DNA of 64,000 nucleotides from Streptomyces sp. RKAG293 (GCF_023701745.1 NZ_JAJOZB010000001.1:5369501-5433500); one strand, 5' to 3'. Shown: positions 16,100 through 25,042, numbered from the stretch's first letter. Numbers and translations are program-made. The notes: generated from the letters alone by a model not told the origin.

Positions 16100-17095
16100 T
16101 CAGAGCTTGCGCAGCGACAGCCGCTGGACCTTGTGCTGCGGGCCCTTGCGGAGCACGAGCGTGGCGCGGCTGCGCGTCGGCAGCACATTCTGCTGCAGGT
16201 TGGGCTTGTTGACGGTCCGCCACATCAGCCGGGCGTACTCCATCGCCTCCGCCTCCGAGACCTGCGTGTACTTGCGGAAGTACGAGAACGGGTTCTGGAA
16301 CGCCGTCTCGCGGAGCTTGCGGAACCGGCCGAGGTACCACTGCTCGATGTCCTCGGTACGGGCGTCGACGTACACGCTGAAGTCGAAGAAGTCGGCGAGG
16401 CCGACGCGGGTGCGGCCGTCCTTGCCGGGCAGCGCCGGCTGCAGCACGTTCAGGCCCTCGACGATGAGGATGTCGGGCCGGCGCACCGTCAGGCGTTCCC
16501 CGGGGACGATGTCGTAGATCAGGTGCGAGTAGACGGGTGCGGTCACCTCGTCCTTGCCCGCCTTCACGTCGGCGACGAAGCGGGTCAGCGCGCGCCGGTC
16601 GTAGGACTCGGGGAAGCCCTTGCGCGACATCAGGTCGCGGCGGTGCAGTTCGGCGTTGGGCAGCAGGAAGCCGTCGGTGGTCACCAGCTCGACCCGCGGG
16701 TGCTCGGGCCAGCGGGCCAGCAGTGCGCGCAGAATACGGGCGGTGGTCGACTTCCCGACCGCGACGCTCCCCGCCACCCCGATGACGAAGGGGGTGCCGG
16801 GCTGCTCGCCCTGGCCGTTGCCCGCGTCGCCCAGGAAGGTGTTCAGGGCGCCCCGCAGGCCGCTGTGGGCGGCCACGTACAGATTGAGCAGCCGGGACAG
16901 CGGCAGGTACACGTCCACGACCTCGTCCAGGTCGATGACGTCGCCCAGGCCCCGCAGCCGCTCCACCTCGTCGGCGGTCAGCGGCAGTGGCGTCCGCTCC
17001 CGCAGCGCGCTCCACTCCGCGCGGCTGAGGTCCACGTAGGGGCTGATCTCGGCGCGTCGGCGCTGCTGCTGATCGGTGGTCGGCACACGCCCCAT
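16100..17095 (-). CDS. coaA: Type I pantothenate kinase
   Basis: CoaA (about 331 aa) phosphorylates pantothenate, the first committed step of coenzyme A synthesis. It has the P-loop GVAGSVAVGKSTTA near residue 100 and the family motifs SPYVDLSRAEWSALR, LVTTDGFLLPN and ILIVEGLNVLQP. The ATG at 17095 is chosen; an in-frame ATG at 17134 would extend through the promoter region of divergent glmS, and a GTG at 17086 is also possible. coaA and glmS start only about 100 nt apart and share a control region. Confidence 0.93.
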   Translation of the reverse strand: MGRVPTTDQQQRRRAEISPYVDLSRAEWSALRERTPLPLTADEVERLRGLGDVIDLDEVVDVYLPLSRLLNLYVAAHSGLRGALNTFLGDAGNGQGEQPGTPFVIGVAGSVAVGKSTTARILRALLARWPEHPRVELVTTDGFLLPNAELHRRDLMSRKGFPESYDRRALTRFVADVKAGKDEVTAPVYSHLIYDIVPGERLTVRRPDILIVEGLNVLQPALPGKDGRTRVGLADFFDFSVYVDARTEDIEQWYLGRFRKLRETAFQNPFSYFRKYTQVSEAEAMEYARLMWRTVNKPNLQQNVLPTRSRATLVLRKGPQHKVQRLSLRKL

Positions 17096-17180
17096 TGTGC
17101 TGCCGTGCCGCGCCCGGTTCACCTCGGGGGGCACGAGGGCCCGTCCGGACGGCCTCTGGGACGGCGGGCCGGTACGGCCA

Positions 17181-17186
17181 TAGGGT
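17181..17186 (+). promoter_or_regulatory. glmS -10 box at leaderless spacing
   Basis: TAGGGT ends 7 nt before the glmS ATG, so transcription would begin at or next to the start codon. No clear -35 or ribosome binding site is present, consistent with a leaderless mRNA. Confidence 0.5.
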
Positions 17187-17193
17187 GGCGGGC

Positions 17194-19041
17194 ATGTGCG
17201 GAATCGTGGGGTATGTGGGCGGCCGGTCCGCTCTCGATGTCGTTGTCGCCGGGCTGCGGCGGCTGGAGTACCGGGGCTACGACTCGGCGGGTATCGCCGT
17301 GCTGGCCGACGGTGGTCTGGCCGCGGCCAGGAAAGCCGGCAAGCTCGCCAATCTGGAGGCGCTGCTGGAGCAGCAGCCGCTGCCGGCCGGCGGGACCGGG
17401 ATCGGGCACACGCGGTGGGCGACCCACGGCGGCCCGACGGATGTGAACGCGCATCCGCACCTGGACAACGCCGGACGGGTCGCGGTGGTGCACAACGGCA
17501 TCATCGAGAACTTCGCCGCGCTGCGGGCGGAGCTGGCCGAGCGCGGCCACGCGCTGGAGTCCGAGACCGACACCGAGGTCGTGGCGCATCTGCTCGCCGA
17601 GCACTTCTCCTCGTCGGCGGACCTGGCCGAGGCGATGCGGCAGGTGTGCCGGCAGCTGGACGGGGCGTTCACGCTGGTCGCGGTGCACGCGGACGAGCCG
17701 GACGTGGTGGTCGGGGCGCGCCGCAACTCGCCGCTGGTGGTGGGCGTCGGCGAGGGCGAGAACTTCCTGGCGTCGGACGTCGCCGCGTTCATCGAGTACA
17801 CCCGTGAGGCGATCGAGCTGGGCCAGGACCAGGTCGTCGAGCTGCGCCGGGAGAGCGTCACCGTCACCGACTTCGAGGGCAAGCCGGCCGAGGTGCGGCC
17901 CTATCACGTGGACTGGGACGTCTCGGCCGCCGAGAAGGGCGGCTACGACTACTTCATGCTCAAGGAGATCGCCGAGCAGCCGAAGGCGGTCGCCGACACG
18001 CTGCTGGGGCGGATCGGCACGGACGGCCGGCTGACGCTCGACGAGCTGCGGATGCCCGACCGGATGCTGCGGGAGATCGACAAGGTCGTGATCGTCGCGT
18101 GCGGGACGGCGTTCCACGCCGGGATGATCGCCAAGTACGCGATCGAGCACTGGACGCGGATGCCGTGCGAGGTGGAGCTGGCGAGCGAGTTCCGGTACCG
18201 GGACCCGATCCTGGACCAGCGCACGCTCGTCGTCGCGATCAGCCAGTCCGGCGAGACGATGGACACCCTGATGGCGCTGCGGCACGCCCGTGAGCAGGGC
18301 TCCAAGGTGCTCGCCATCTGCAACACCAACGGCTCGACGATCCCGCGCGAGTCCGACGCCGTGCTGTACACGCACGCCGGGCCGGAGGTCGCCGTCGCCT
18401 CGACGAAGGCGTTCCTGACGCAGGTCGTCGCCTGCTACCTGGTCGCGCTGTACCTGGGGCAGGTGCGCGGCACCAAGTGGGGCGACGAGATCACCGGGGT
18501 GATCCGTGAGCTGTCGGAGATCTCCACCCAGGTCGGGCAGGTGCTGGAGACGATGGAGCCGGTGCGGGCGCTCGCGCGCTCGCTGAAGGACAAGAACACC
18601 GTGCTGTTCCTGGGCCGGCACGTCGGCTACCCGGTGGCCCTGGAGGGCGCGCTGAAGCTCAAGGAGCTGGCGTACATGCACGCCGAGGGCTTCGCGGCGG
18701 GCGAGCTCAAGCACGGGCCGATCGCGCTCATCGAGCCGGACCTGCCGGTGGTCGTGGTGGTGCCGTCGCCGCGCGGGCGGTCGGTGCTGCACGACAAGAT
18801 CGTCTCCAACATCCAGGAGATCAGGGCCCGCGGCGCCCGCACCATCGTCATCGCCGAGGAGGGCGACGAGGCGGTCGTCCCGTACGCGGACCACATCATC
18901 CGCATCCCGCGCACCCCGGTGCTGCTGCAGCCGCTGGTGGCCACCGTGCCGCTGCAGGTCTTCGCGTGCGAGCTGGCCACCGCCCGGGGCAACGAGGTCG
19001 ACCAGCCCCGGAACCTCGCCAAGTCGGTGACCGTCGAATGA
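17194..19041 (+). CDS. glmS: Glucosamine-6-phosphate synthase (glutamine-hydrolysing)
   Basis: GlmS (615 aa) makes glucosamine-6-phosphate from fructose-6-phosphate and glutamine. The nucleophile is Cys2 (MCGIVGYVG), and the glutaminase domain shows LRRLEYRGYDSAG and GHTRWATHG. Two SIS isomerase domains follow (ACGTAFHAG, ISQSGETMDT), and the C-terminus is the expected NLAKSVTVE. Length is normal. The stop overlaps the acpS start. No glmS ribozyme-like leader is possible given the very short 5' region. Confidence 0.97.
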   Translation: MCGIVGYVGGRSALDVVVAGLRRLEYRGYDSAGIAVLADGGLAAARKAGKLANLEALLEQQPLPAGGTGIGHTRWATHGGPTDVNAHPHLDNAGRVAVVHNGIIENFAALRAELAERGHALESETDTEVVAHLLAEHFSSSADLAEAMRQVCRQLDGAFTLVAVHADEPDVVVGARRNSPLVVGVGEGENFLASDVAAFIEYTREAIELGQDQVVELRRESVTVTDFEGKPAEVRPYHVDWDVSAAEKGGYDYFMLKEIAEQPKAVADTLLGRIGTDGRLTLDELRMPDRMLREIDKVVIVACGTAFHAGMIAKYAIEHWTRMPCEVELASEFRYRDPILDQRTLVVAISQSGETMDTLMALRHAREQGSKVLAICNTNGSTIPRESDAVLYTHAGPEVAVASTKAFLTQVVACYLVALYLGQVRGTKWGDEITGVIRELSEISTQVGQVLETMEPVRALARSLKDKNTVLFLGRHVGYPVALEGALKLKELAYMHAEGFAAGELKHGPIALIEPDLPVVVVVPSPRGRSVLHDKIVSNIQEIRARGARTIVIAEEGDEAVVPYADHIIRIPRTPVLLQPLVATVPLQVFACELATARGNEVDQPRNLAKSVTVE

Positions 19042-19406
19042 TCATCGGGGTCGGGATCGACGTCGCCGAGATCGAGCGCTTCGCCGCGTCCCTGGAACGC
19101 ACCCCGGGCCTCGCCGACCGGCTCTTCACCAGGAACGAGCGGCTGCTGCCCGGCGGCGAACCCCGCGGCATCGCCTCGCTCGCCGCCCGCTTCGCCGCGA
19201 AGGAGGCGCTCGCCAAGGCGCTCGGCGCCCCGGCGGGGCTGGTCTGGCTGGACGCCGAGGTGACGACCGAGGACACCGGCCAGCCACGGCTCACCGTCAC
19301 GGGCTCGGTCGCCCGGCGGGCGGCGGAGCTGGGGGTGCGGGGGTGGCACGTCTCGCTCAGCCATGACGCGGGGATCGCTTCCGCCGTGGTGATCGCCGAG
19401 GGGTGA
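19038..19406 (+). CDS. acpS: Holo-[acyl-carrier-protein] synthase
   Basis: AcpS (122 aa) transfers 4'-phosphopantetheine from CoA to the acyl carrier protein of fatty-acid synthesis. The N-terminal MIIGVGIDVAEIERF carries the metal-binding Asp, RFAAKEALAKALG is the family signature, and VSLSHDAGIASAVVI closes the fold. The ATG at 19038 overlaps the glmS stop (ATGA). coaA nearby feeds the same CoA pathway. Confidence 0.95.
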   Translation: MIIGVGIDVAEIERFAASLERTPGLADRLFTRNERLLPGGEPRGIASLAARFAAKEALAKALGAPAGLVWLDAEVTTEDTGQPRLTVTGSVARRAAELGVRGWHVSLSHDAGIASAVVIAEG

Positions 19407-19443
19407 ACCGTCCGCCCGCGGGCGGGAAACGAGAGGACAACGG

Positions 19444-20913
19444 ATGCGGCACGCACACACCGTCGAGACCGTACGGGCGGCGGAGCGCGCCCTCATGGCG
19501 CGGCTGCCCGAGGGCGCGCTCATGCAGCGGGCCGCCGCCGGGCTGGCGGCCGCCTGTGCCGGGCTGCTCGGCCGGGTCTACGGCGCCCGCGTCGTCCTGC
19601 TCGTCGGCAGCGGTGACAACGGCGGTGACGCCCTCTACGCGGGGGCCAGGCTCGCCCGGCGCGGGGCCGCCGTCACCGCCGTGCTGCTCGCGCCGGACCG
19701 TACGCACGGCGGCGGGCTGGCGGACCTGAAGGCCGCCGGCGGCCGTACGGTGACCGCCGACGACGCCGCGGCACTGCCGCTGATCGGCCGTGCCGACCTC
19801 GTCCTGGACGGGATCGTCGGCATCGGCGGCAAGGGCGGTCTGCGGCCGGCGGCCGTGCCGCTCGCGCGGGCCGCGCGCGACTCCCGCGCCACCGTCGTCG
19901 CCGTGGACCTGCCGAGCGGTGTCGACGCCGACACCGGCGAGGTCACCGGCCCGGTCGTGCACGCCGATGTCACCGTCACCTTCGGCACCTACAAGCCGGG
20001 CCTGCTGATCGACCCGGCGGCCGGGCACGCCGGTGCCCCGCGCCTGATCGACATCGGCCTCGGCCCCGATCTCCCGGCCCCGGCGCTCGAAGCCCTGCAG
20101 TTCGCGGAGGTCGCGGCGCTGCTGCCGGTGCCGGCCACCGAGAGCGACAAGTACCGGCGCGGGGTCGTCGGCGTGGTCGCCGGGTCGGACCGCTACCCGG
20201 GCGCGGCCGTCCTCGCGGTGGCGGGCGCGCTGCGCGGCGGCGCGGGCGCCGTGCGGTACGCCGGGCACGGCGCGGAAGCCGTGCTGGCGCGCTTCCCCGA
20301 GACGCTCGTCACGACCGGCCCGCCGTCAGAAGCGGGCCGCGTCCAGGCCTGGGTGGTCGGTCCCGGTCTCGGCGACGGCACGGAGGCGCGGCGGTCGGTC
20401 GATGACGTCCTCGCGTCCGGGGTGCCCGTCCTCGTCGACGCGGACGGGCTGCGCCTGATCACCCGCGAGCAGGTCAGGGCGCGCACCGCGGCCACCGTCC
20501 TCACCCCGCACGCGGGTGAGGCGGCGGCGCTGCTCGGGCGGTCCCGGGAGGAGGTCGAGGCGGCCCGGCTGGCGTCCGTGCGGGAGCTCGCCGAGCAGTA
20601 CGGCGCCACGGTGCTCCTCAAGGGCTCGACGACCCTGGTGGCCGATCCCGACCGGGCGGTGCCGGTGCGGGTCAACCCGACCGGCACGTCCTGGCTCGCC
20701 ACCGCCGGCAGCGGCGACGTCCTGTCCGGCCTCACCGGCTCCCTGCTGGCCGCCGGCCTCACCCCCCGCGACGCCGCGTCCGTCGGCGCCCACCTCCACG
20801 GCCTGGCCGCCCGGCTGGCCTCGGGCTCCGCCGCCGGCGTCGGCGCGCCCGTCTCGGCCCAGGACATCGCGGCCACCCTTCCGGCCGCCTGGCGCCAGGT
20901 GACGGGCGGCTGA
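19444..20913 (+). CDS. nnr: Bifunctional NAD(P)HX epimerase/dehydratase
   Basis: This 489-aa enzyme repairs hydrated NADH and NADPH. The N-terminal epimerase domain (about residues 1-210) has GSGDNGGDALYAG and AVDLPSGVDADTGE. The C-terminal ADP/ATP-dependent dehydratase domain (about 225-489) has VLTPHAGE, LLKGSTT and the signature TAGSGDVLSGLTG. ATG 19444 follows GAGAGGACAACGG. It lies between acpS and alr, a common actinobacterial order. Confidence 0.95.
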   Translation: MRHAHTVETVRAAERALMARLPEGALMQRAAAGLAAACAGLLGRVYGARVVLLVGSGDNGGDALYAGARLARRGAAVTAVLLAPDRTHGGGLADLKAAGGRTVTADDAAALPLIGRADLVLDGIVGIGGKGGLRPAAVPLARAARDSRATVVAVDLPSGVDADTGEVTGPVVHADVTVTFGTYKPGLLIDPAAGHAGAPRLIDIGLGPDLPAPALEALQFAEVAALLPVPATESDKYRRGVVGVVAGSDRYPGAAVLAVAGALRGGAGAVRYAGHGAEAVLARFPETLVTTGPPSEAGRVQAWVVGPGLGDGTEARRSVDDVLASGVPVLVDADGLRLITREQVRARTAATVLTPHAGEAAALLGRSREEVEAARLASVRELAEQYGATVLLKGSTTLVADPDRAVPVRVNPTGTSWLATAGSGDVLSGLTGSLLAAGLTPRDAASVGAHLHGLAARLASGSAAGVGAPVSAQDIAATLPAAWRQVTGG

Positions 20914-21016
20914 ACCCCGTCCTCACGCCGGAGGACGGCCCGGTCGCGGGCCCGTTCCGCCGGTCACGCGGGGCGGAGGCGCGGGGCGGAGCCACCGGCC
21001 TGAGAGACTGGGCTCG

Positions 21017-22174
21017 ATGGACAACACTGCGATGCGTGCCTGGGCGGAGATCGATCTGACCGCGCTCCGGGCGAATGTGACGGCGCTGCGGGCCTGCGCC
21101 CCCGGCGCCGGGCTGATGGCCGTGGTCAAGGCGGACGCCTACGGGCACGGCATGGTGCCGTGCGCGCGGGCCGCGCTGGAGGCCGGGGCGACCTGGCTCG
21201 GCACCGCCACGCCCGAGGAGGCGCTGGCGTTGCGCGCGGCGGGGGTGGGCGGCCGGCTGCTGTGCTGGCTGTGGACGCCCGGCGGCCCGTGGCGCGCCGC
21301 GGTCGAGGCCGACATCGATGTGACGGTGAGCGCCCTGTGGGCGCTGCGCGAGGTGTGCGCGGCGGCCCGGGAGGCGGGCCGTACGGCGAGGGTGCAGCTG
21401 AAGGCGGACACCGGCCTGGGCCGCAACGGCTGCCAGCCGGCCGACTGGCCGGAGCTGACCGCCGCGGCACGGGCGGCCGAGACCGACGGGCTGATCAAGG
21501 TCACCGGCATCTGGTCGCACTTCTCCTGCGCCGACGAGCCGGGCCATCCGTCGATCGCCGCCGAGCTGGCGGCGTTCCACACCGCCCTGGCGGGCGCGGC
21601 GGCCGCCGGCCTCGACCCCGAGGTGCGGCACATGGCGAACTCGCCGGGCACCCTGACCCTTCCGGAGTCGCACTTCGACCTGGTGCGTCCCGGCGTCGCG
21701 ATGTACGGGATCTCGCCGGTGCCGCAGGTCGGCGGCCCCGCCGACTTCGGGCTGCGGCCGGTGATGACGCTGGTCGCGCGGCTGGCGTCGGTGAAGCGGG
21801 TGCCGGGCGGGCACGGGGTCAGTTACGGCCACCACTACGTCACCCCGGGCGAGACCACCCTGGCGCTCGTCCCGCTGGGCTACGCGGACGGCGTCCCCCG
21901 GCACGCGTCGGGCTCGGGGCCCGCCCTGGTCGCCGGCAAGTGGCGGACGGTCGCCGGCCGGGTCGCGATGGACCAGTTCGTCGTCGACCTCGGGGGCGAC
22001 GCCGCCCAACCGGGCGACGAGGCAGTACTGTTCGGGCCGGGTGACCGGGGCGAGCCGACCGCGGAGGACTGGGCGCTGGCCGCGGGCACCATCGCCTACG
22101 AGATCGTCACGCGGATCGGGACCCGGGTGCCGCGCGTCTATGTCGACAACGGGAGACGCGTACCAGGGGAGTAG
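21017..22174 (+). CDS. alr: Alanine racemase
   Basis: Alr (385 aa) interconverts L- and D-alanine for peptidoglycan, using PLP. The PLP lysine is in AVVKADAYGHG (about residue 38), the catalytic tyrosine in GVSYGHHYV, and MANSPGTL, RPGVAMYGISP and GRVAMDQFVVD are family blocks. It begins with ATG at 21017 and is followed after 10 nt by an alpha/beta hydrolase gene, so the two are probably co-transcribed. Confidence 0.96.
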   Translation: MDNTAMRAWAEIDLTALRANVTALRACAPGAGLMAVVKADAYGHGMVPCARAALEAGATWLGTATPEEALALRAAGVGGRLLCWLWTPGGPWRAAVEADIDVTVSALWALREVCAAAREAGRTARVQLKADTGLGRNGCQPADWPELTAAARAAETDGLIKVTGIWSHFSCADEPGHPSIAAELAAFHTALAGAAAAGLDPEVRHMANSPGTLTLPESHFDLVRPGVAMYGISPVPQVGGPADFGLRPVMTLVARLASVKRVPGGHGVSYGHHYVTPGETTLALVPLGYADGVPRHASGSGPALVAGKWRTVAGRVAMDQFVVDLGGDAAQPGDEAVLFGPGDRGEPTAEDWALAAGTIAYEIVTRIGTRVPRVYVDNGRRVPGE

Positions 22175-22184
22175 CGGGAACACG

Positions 22185-23417
22185 ATGACCATGGACAGCG
22201 GAGCGAAGTGGGAGCGGGCCGGCAAGAGCGCCGGCTTCGTCGGTGCGGCGATCGGCGTGGTGGCGGCGGGCGCCGCCGCGGGCGTCGCGCTGGAGCGGCT
22301 CACGGTCGGCCGGGGCATCCGCAGGAAGGCGCGGCTCGCGCTGGACGCGGCCGGGCCGTACGGAGCGCTGCGCGGCACACCGGGTTCGGTGGCCGCGGAG
22401 GACGGCACCGAGCTGTACTACGAGGTCGAGGACGTCGTGGAGCAGCCGGTGACGGTGCAGCGGCGCGGCTGGACGGGCCTCTTCAAGCGGGGCGGCGGGG
22501 CCGAGCCGCAGCCGCTCACCGTCGTCTTCTGCCATGGCTACTGCCTCAACCAGGACGCCTGGCACTTCCAGCGCGCGGCCCTGCGCGGCAGCGTCCGGGC
22601 CGTCTACTGGGACCAGCGCAGCCACGGGCGCTCCGAGCGCGGCCGTGACCAGCTCGCGGGCGAGCCCGCCACGATCGACCAGCTCGGCCGTGACCTCAAG
22701 GCGGTGCTGGACGCCGCCGCGCCGAACGGGCCGCTGGTGCTCGTCGGGCACTCGATGGGCGGCATGACGATCATGGCGCTGGCCGACCAGTTCCCCGAGC
22801 TGGTGACGGAACGGGTGGCCGGGGTCGCCTTCATCGGCACGTCCGCGGGCAAGCTGGCGGCCATGACGATGGGGCTGCCGGCCGCCGGGGCGCGGGCGTT
22901 CCGGGCGCTGGCGCCGGGCGTGCTGCGGATCCTCGGCACCCAGGTCGACCTGGTGGAACGCGGCCGGCGGGCCACCGCGGACCTCTTCGCGGGCATCGTG
23001 AAGCGGTACTCGTTCGCCTCCGACGTGGACGCGTCGGTGGGCCGGTTCGCCGAGCGGCTGATCGAGGGGACGCCGATCGACGTCGTCGCCGAGTTCTACC
23101 CGGCGTTCATCCAGCACGAGAAGGCGGACGCGCTGGCCGTCCTGGACGGAAAGCCCGCGCTCGTGCTGGCCGGGGACAAGGACCTGCTCACACCGAGCGA
23201 CCACAGCGCCGACATCGCGGAGCGGCTGCCGGCCGCGGAACTGGTGATCGTCGAGAACGCCGGTCACCTGGTGATGCTGGAGTACCCGGAACTGGTGAAC
23301 GCCCATCTGGCCGCCCTGCTGGCCCGCGCGGCGGACGCCGTCCAGGCCCCGCTGCCGCTGACGGTCAGAGAACTGGGGCTGCTCCCGGAGACGCAGCAGG
23401 CGGCACAGGAGGCATAG
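22185..23417 (+). CDS. Membrane-anchored alpha/beta hydrolase
   Basis: A 410-aa hydrolase of unknown substrate. Residues about 15-35 are hydrophobic (SAGFVGAAIGVVAAGAAAGVAL), giving an N-terminal anchor. The catalytic set is visible: nucleophile elbow GHSMGGM, an acid in LAGDKDLLTP and the His in ENAGHLVMLE. The oxyanion motif is CHGYCLNQD. ATG 22185 or 22191 are both possible. Location between alr and tsaE is conserved in streptomycetes, but nothing in the sequence fixes its substrate. Confidence 0.88.
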   Translation: MTMDSGAKWERAGKSAGFVGAAIGVVAAGAAAGVALERLTVGRGIRRKARLALDAAGPYGALRGTPGSVAAEDGTELYYEVEDVVEQPVTVQRRGWTGLFKRGGGAEPQPLTVVFCHGYCLNQDAWHFQRAALRGSVRAVYWDQRSHGRSERGRDQLAGEPATIDQLGRDLKAVLDAAAPNGPLVLVGHSMGGMTIMALADQFPELVTERVAGVAFIGTSAGKLAAMTMGLPAAGARAFRALAPGVLRILGTQVDLVERGRRATADLFAGIVKRYSFASDVDASVGRFAERLIEGTPIDVVAEFYPAFIQHEKADALAVLDGKPALVLAGDKDLLTPSDHSADIAERLPAAELVIVENAGHLVMLEYPELVNAHLAALLARAADAVQAPLPLTVRELGLLPETQQAAQEA

Positions 23418-23447
23418 CGTCCGCCACGCCGCGTAGCATTCGCGGAC

Positions 23448-24023
23448 ATGGAACCGCTGCACGGTCAGCGCACCGCTGACGACCCCGTATCCGTCCGTCT
23501 CACGGTCAGGACCCCCGACCGTATGCGGGAGTTGGGCCGGGCTCTCGCCGGTCTGCTGCTTCCCGGTGACCTGGTGCTGCTCAGCGGCGAACTGGGCGCG
23601 GGCAAGACGACGCTGACCCGTGGCCTGGGGGAGGGCCTCGGGGTGCGGGGGGCGGTGACCTCGCCGACCTTCGTGATCGCCCGGGTGCATCCGTCGCTCA
23701 GCGGCGGGCCCGCCCTGGTGCACGTGGACGCGTACCGGCTGGGCGGCGGGCTCGACGAGATGGAGGACCTGGACCTCGACGTCTCGCTGCCCGAATCGGT
23801 GGTGGTCGTCGAATGGGGCGAGGGCAAGGTCGAGGAGCTGTCCGAGGCCCGGCTGCAGGTCGTCATCTCGCGGACGCTCGGCGAGGCCGGTCACCACGGC
23901 ACCGACACCGGCACTGACATCGACGCCGACGGCGAGAGCGACGTCGATGACGTGCGCGAGGTGACCGTCACCGGTATCGGGCCGCGCTGGGTCAACCAGG
24001 ACCTTTCGCCGCTCGGCGGCTAG
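23448..24023 (+). CDS. tsaE: tRNA t6A biosynthesis ATPase TsaE
   Basis: TsaE (191 aa) is the small ATPase that works with TsaB and TsaD to make threonylcarbamoyladenosine at tRNA A37. Walker A is GELGAGKTT near residue 50, TSPTFVI is the conserved switch segment and LVHVDAYRLGG matches the family. The C-terminus is longer than in E. coli (153 aa) and is acidic with Thr/Asp repeats. TAGCAT lies 8 nt before the ATG, close to a leaderless arrangement. tsaB and tsaD follow about 1.2 kb downstream. Confidence 0.94.
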   Translation: MEPLHGQRTADDPVSVRLTVRTPDRMRELGRALAGLLLPGDLVLLSGELGAGKTTLTRGLGEGLGVRGAVTSPTFVIARVHPSLSGGPALVHVDAYRLGGGLDEMEDLDLDVSLPESVVVVEWGEGKVEELSEARLQVVISRTLGEAGHHGTDTGTDIDADGESDVDDVREVTVTGIGPRWVNQDLSPLGG

Positions 24024-24077
24024 GGCCTGTCGTCTGGATCTCCGCGGCGTCGCGGAGATCCAGACGACAGACCCTAG
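24020..24077. repeat. 58-bp near-perfect palindrome after tsaE
   Basis: Arms 24027-24046 and 24051-24070 are perfectly complementary over 20 bp with the loop GCGT. After a single unpaired base on each side, 24020-24025 (CTAGGG) pairs with 24072-24077 (CCCTAG). It begins at the tsaE stop codon and will act as a terminator. Its length and symmetry also resemble a REP- or MITE-like mobile palindrome. Confidence 0.8.
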
Positions 24078-24207
24078 CTCGGCGCCCAGCCGGCGGGGAG
24101 GCGTTCCGACAACGTGTCGGGAAGATGTTGCGCGCGGGTGGCCCGGCGTGGTCGCATGGGAGTGCAGATGTTGGTCGAGGCTGCCTACATTCCCTCAGGA
24201 GGCACGC

Positions 24208-24420
24208 ATGCCGGCTCATGGCACTTCGGACGCGCCGAAGCCCGCCGCAGTCCCCGCGGTCCCGGCTGCCCCCGTGGTCCCCGGCGTTCCCGCCGTCCCC
24301 ACCCGTCCCGCGATCCCCGCACTGCCGTCGATGAGCGAGCTGCTGGCCGCGGGCGCGGCGGCGACGGCCGTGTCCACCCCGCCGGACGAGCACGACGGGG
24401 AACGCCGCGACGCCGCGTAG
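24208..24420 (+). CDS. Small Pro/Ala/Val-rich protein of unknown function
   Basis: A 70-aa protein, MPAHGTSDAPKPAAVPAVP onward, with a Val-Pro rich stretch (about residues 11-40) followed by MSELLAAGAAATAVSTPP and an acidic end. A perfect AGGAGG sits 6 nt before the ATG at 24208, the best evidence that it is real. The protein has no signal peptide and no recognised domain. It is flanked by the 58-bp palindrome and by a convergent secreted-protein gene. Confidence 0.7.
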   Translation: MPAHGTSDAPKPAAVPAVPAAPVVPGVPAVPTRPAIPALPSMSELLAAGAAATAVSTPPDEHDGERRDAA

Positions 24421-24461
24421 CAGCCGGCCGCCACTCACTCGTACGGTGGAATCCGCGTCCT

Positions 24462-24487
24462 TGATCGCTTGATCGCGTGAGCGATCA
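24462..24487. terminator. Hairpin between convergent small genes
   Basis: Arms 24462-24469 and 24480-24487 are complementary over 8 bp with a 10-nt loop. It overlaps the last codon of the minus-strand gene and lies 42 nt after the small Pro-rich gene. Confidence 0.4.
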
Positions 24488-25042
24488 GCGGACGACGACG
24501 ATCCTCGTGTCGATCACCGCGAGCTTCCAGAGCTCGTCGCCGTCGGCGGGCGTCTCACGGATGCCGCCGGTCTTCTTCTGCGGGTCCGGGCTGGGCATCG
24601 AGGCGTCCACCGCCGCGCTGAAGCCGATGACGGTGCTGCCGACGGTCGCGAACCGCACGACGTGCTCGATCGCGATCCCGTCACCGCCGGTGCCGCGCGC
24701 GGTGCGCGAGGTGACCTTGTAGCGGCCGGGGGTCGGATCGACGCTGCCCGGCGCGACGACGTAGGTGCGCAGCACCTTGTTGGCGCCGTTCACCAGCCAG
24801 ACCCGCTTGGCCGCCAGGCCGTAGACCACGCGCTTGCCGCTGCCGGTGTTCGCGGGCAGCGCCGGCACCTTGGTGACCGGCGGCACCTTGGCCGTGGGGG
24901 CGGTGGCGGCCGGGCTCGAGGGGCGGGCCGTCACGGGGTGGTCCGCCGCGGAACCGGAGGCCTGGACGGCCAGTACGGCGATGACGGCGAGCGCGGCAGC
25001 GGTGAGGCCTGTCACGAGGGTCCCCGACCCGATCCTTGGCAC
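24485..25042 (-). CDS. Secreted YkuD-like protein lacking the catalytic Cys motif
   Basis: A 185-aa protein with an N-terminal signal or anchor (TGLTAAALAVIAVLAVQASG) and a Pro/Thr linker. The segment KRVWLVNGANKVLRTYVV followed by PTPGRYKV resembles the start of an L,D-transpeptidase (YkuD) domain, and GGIRETPADGDELW with TRIVVV resembles its end. The usual HGCxR active-site motif reads TGGIR here, so both His and Cys are absent. It is therefore probably inactive as a transpeptidase. The GTG start at 25042 has GGAGG 12 nt upstream. Family assignment is by eye. Confidence 0.7.
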   Translation of the reverse strand: MPRIGSGTLVTGLTAAALAVIAVLAVQASGSAADHPVTARPSSPAATAPTAKVPPVTKVPALPANTGSGKRVVYGLAAKRVWLVNGANKVLRTYVVAPGSVDPTPGRYKVTSRTARGTGGDGIAIEHVVRFATVGSTVIGFSAAVDASMPSPDPQKKTGGIRETPADGDELWKLAVIDTRIVVVR

